A stretch of DNA of 64,000 nt, from NCBI RefSeq assembly GCF_027887165.1, contig NC_077232.1, forward strand, positions 80,001 to 144,000, written 5' to 3'. Of the stretch, positions 61,786 through 64,000 are shown piece after piece (position 1 is the stretch's first letter; every line of letters begins with the position of its first letter). The stretch comes from Monodelphis domestica (taxonomy: Eukaryota; Chordata; Mammalia; Didelphimorphia; Didelphidae). The notes under the pieces were generated by a model. That model saw nothing but the letters and a program-made list of their open reading frames with translations. It did not search any database and was not told the DNA's origin. Position numbers and translations under genes: made by a program.

Positions 61786-64000
61786 AATGGTGAGCAATAA
61801 AACAGAGAAAAAGCAGAGCAATGAATTGTGGCTACCTAACTAAAGAACTAGAAAAAAATGACATCCCTAATAGGGGGCAGCTGGGTGGCTCAGCCACTTC
61901 CTGGCTGCGTGACCCTGGGCAAGTCACTGGACCCCCATTGCCAGCCCTTCCCACTCTTCTGCCTTGGAACCAGTACACGGTATTGATTCCAAGATGGAAG
62001 GTGGGGGTTTAAAAAAAACAACCCTAATTAAAAACTAAATTGGAAATCCTAAAAATCAAAGGAGAAATTAGTACGATTGAAAGCAAGAGAACTACTGAAC
62101 AAATCAAGTTGGTTTTATGGGAAAACCCCCAACAAATAAAATAAATAGAGCGTTGGTTAATTTGATTTTAAAAAGGAAAGAAGCCAATCAAGTTACCAGT
62201 ATGAAAAATGAAAAGGGTGACTTCACCTCCAGTGAAGAGGAAATCAAAGCAATCCTTAGGGGCTGATTTGCCCAGTTATCCGACAATAAATCCAGAATGA
62301 ATATTACAAAAACGTGAATTACCCAGATTAACAAAAGAGGAAATAGAAAACCATCCCCAAATATCGCCTTCTCAGAAACATCAGGAGCGAAACAAGGATG
62401 TCCATAAGCACCACTTTTGTTCAATATTGTACTAGAAATGCTAGCAGGAGCAATTAGAGAAAAAGAAACTGAAGGAGTTCAAGCAGGCAGTGAGGAAACT
62501 CAACTATCACCCTTTACAGGCGACAGGATGGTACACTTGGACAATCAACTAAAAAATGAGTTGAAATCATGAACAAGTTAGCAAAGTTGCAGGATACAAA
62601 AATCAGCAGCATTTCTACATATTGCCAACAAAATCCCGCAGCAAGGGATAGAAAGAGAAATTCCACTTAAAATCCCTGGAAGCCTCTTTGCCACAACAAA
62701 GCCAGGAATCATGAACACAACCACAAAACCCTTCTCACACCACTAAAGTTAGATCTAAACAATTGGAAAAACATTCATTGTTCATGGGTAGGTCAAGCTA
62801 ATATAGTAAAAATGACCACCCCACCCAAATTATGCTCATTCAGTGCCATAGCGATCAGACTACCAAAAACTATTTTATAGAGCAAGAAAATATAATGAAA
62901 TTAATAAGGAAGAACAAAAGGTCAAAAATACGGAAGGAACTAATAAAAAAATGTGAAGGCTGGTGGTCTGGCAGTACCAGATCCCAAACTGTGTGCAGGC
63001 TAGGAAATAGAAGGGTGCATCAGGGGAACAGGCTAGGGGGAAATGCCCTCAGCAATCTGGTATTTGAAAAACCCAAAGAGCCCAGCTTTGGGGATAAGAA
63101 CTCACTCTTTGACAAAAACCGCTGGCAAATCTGGAAAACGGTAGGGTGGAAACTATTATAATCTATTACAGTGTAGACTAATATCTCATACCCTGTGCCA
63201 AAATAAAGCATATGATTTAGGCATAAAGGGTGATACTATGAGAGGAGGAATTTATGACCAAACAAGAGATAGAGCACATTACAAAATGTAAAATGAATCA
63301 CTGTGACTGTATTAAATCTAAAAGGTTTTGTGCCAACACCACCAAAGCAACCAAGACTAGAGGGGAAGCAACAAACTGGGTAAAAAATGCATACCAAATT
63401 TCCGTGATAAAGGCCTCACTTCTGAAATCTACAGAGAAATCAAATTTATAAGAATACAAGCCGTTCCCCGAATGACAAATGGTCAAAGGATATGAATAAG
63501 CATTTTTCAGATGAAGACATCAAAGCTATCAATAATCATATGAAAAAATATTCTAAATCTCTCCTGATTAGAGAAATGCAAATTAAAACAACTCTGAGGC
63601 ACCACCTTACACTTATCAGATGGGCCAATATGACAGTAAAGGAAAGTGATAAATATTGGAGAGGATGTGGCAAAATTAGGACACTAACATATTGTTGGTG
63701 GAGTTGTGAACTGATCCAACCATTCTGGAGGGCAATTTGGAACGATGCCCAAAGAGCCAGAAAACTGTGCAGACTCTTTGAGCCAGTGATACCACTATGG
63801 GGTCTGAGATCCAAGGAGATCCAAAAACGGGGAAGGGACCTTTTTGCACAAAAATATTTATAGCTGCTCTTTTTGTAGCTGCAAAGAGCTGAAAGGTGAA
63901 GGGATGTCCAACAATTGAGGAACAGCTGAACAAATTGTGGTCTATGACAGTGATGGAATACTATTGTGCTGTAAGGAATGATGAACTGGAGGATTGCAGA
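61786..64000 (+). mobile_element. LINE-1 ORF2 and 3' region, degenerate
   Basis: Plus-strand fragments of L1 ORF2 appear in order. A piece of the palm domain is near 62.4 kb (with [12 protein letters not shown]), then the C-terminal part (TKNYFIEQENIMKLIRKNKR, and FEKPKEPSFGDKNSLFDKN near 63.08 kb), then the 3' region shared with 33.8-35.8 kb. The copy has many stops, shifts and internal deletions and carries a SINE insertion. It continues to or beyond the window end. Confidence 0.8.
61874..62012 (+). repeat. MAR1/MON1-type SINE inserted in L1, with target-site duplication
   Basis: A plus-oriented SINE: head gggggcagctgggtggctca, body gaccctgggcaagtcactgg, ccttggaaccagtacacggt, ending in an A run. 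The L1 sequence ccctaat occurs on both sides and is a likely short target-site duplication. Confidence 0.85.

Overview
The window is nuclear DNA of a mammal, most probably a marsupial. Coding genes are split by short GT-AG introns and there is no bacterial-style operon. The repeats are tRNA-derived CORE-SINEs of the marsupial MAR1/MON1 kind, an RTE-like LINE, L1 tails and endogenous retrovirus (ERV) fossils. The genes SCGB1C1, ODF3 (CIMAP1A), BET1L and the 3' end of SIRT3 follow each other as on human 11p15.5, next to the telomere. The sequence is GC-rich, with many long C or G runs.

Layout: 1-4123 is GC-rich DNA with SINEs, a possible LTR and an L1 ORF1 fragment. 4124-15567 is a very large, nearly perfect inverted repeat: two arms of about 4.1 kb around a 3.2 kb spacer of retroviral debris. 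Each arm carries a divergent tRNA pair, tRNA-Arg(ACG) and an intron-containing tRNA-Leu(CAA), so the window has four tRNA genes. At 17.1-18.2 kb lies a single-exon MYADM-family membrane protein gene (minus strand) with a perfect 59-bp inverted repeat in its 3' flank. From 19 to 27.8 kb there is an LTR, SINEs, a group of CTCF-like motifs in both orientations with an RFX X-box, and a possible first exon at 26.3 kb. SCGB1C1 (27.9-28.4 kb) and ODF3 (28.9-37.2 kb) lie head to tail on the plus strand. A large ODF3 intron holds a 2-kb, 12-bp-unit minisatellite and an L1 tail.

From 38.0 to 48.1 kb is a broken class I (gamma-like) ERV on the minus strand. It is interrupted by another LTR and by a second, oppositely oriented LTR-gag piece. 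A retrocopy pseudogene of RP9 follows at 50.6-51.4 kb. BET1L (minus, four coding exons) occupies 53.6-54.3 kb. An RTE-like LINE and a CR1/L2-like LINE fill 55.3-58.5 kb. The SIRT3 3' end (minus) is at 59.2-60.6 kb, and L1 sequence runs to the window end.

The protein genes are unrelated in function: an airway or olfactory secretoglobin, a sperm-tail SHIPPO-repeat protein, a Golgi SNARE, a mitochondrial deacetylase and a MARVEL-type membrane protein. RIC8A, which lies between BET1L and SIRT3 in human, is not visible here. All identifications rest on reading the sequence and remembered family sequences; no database search was made.
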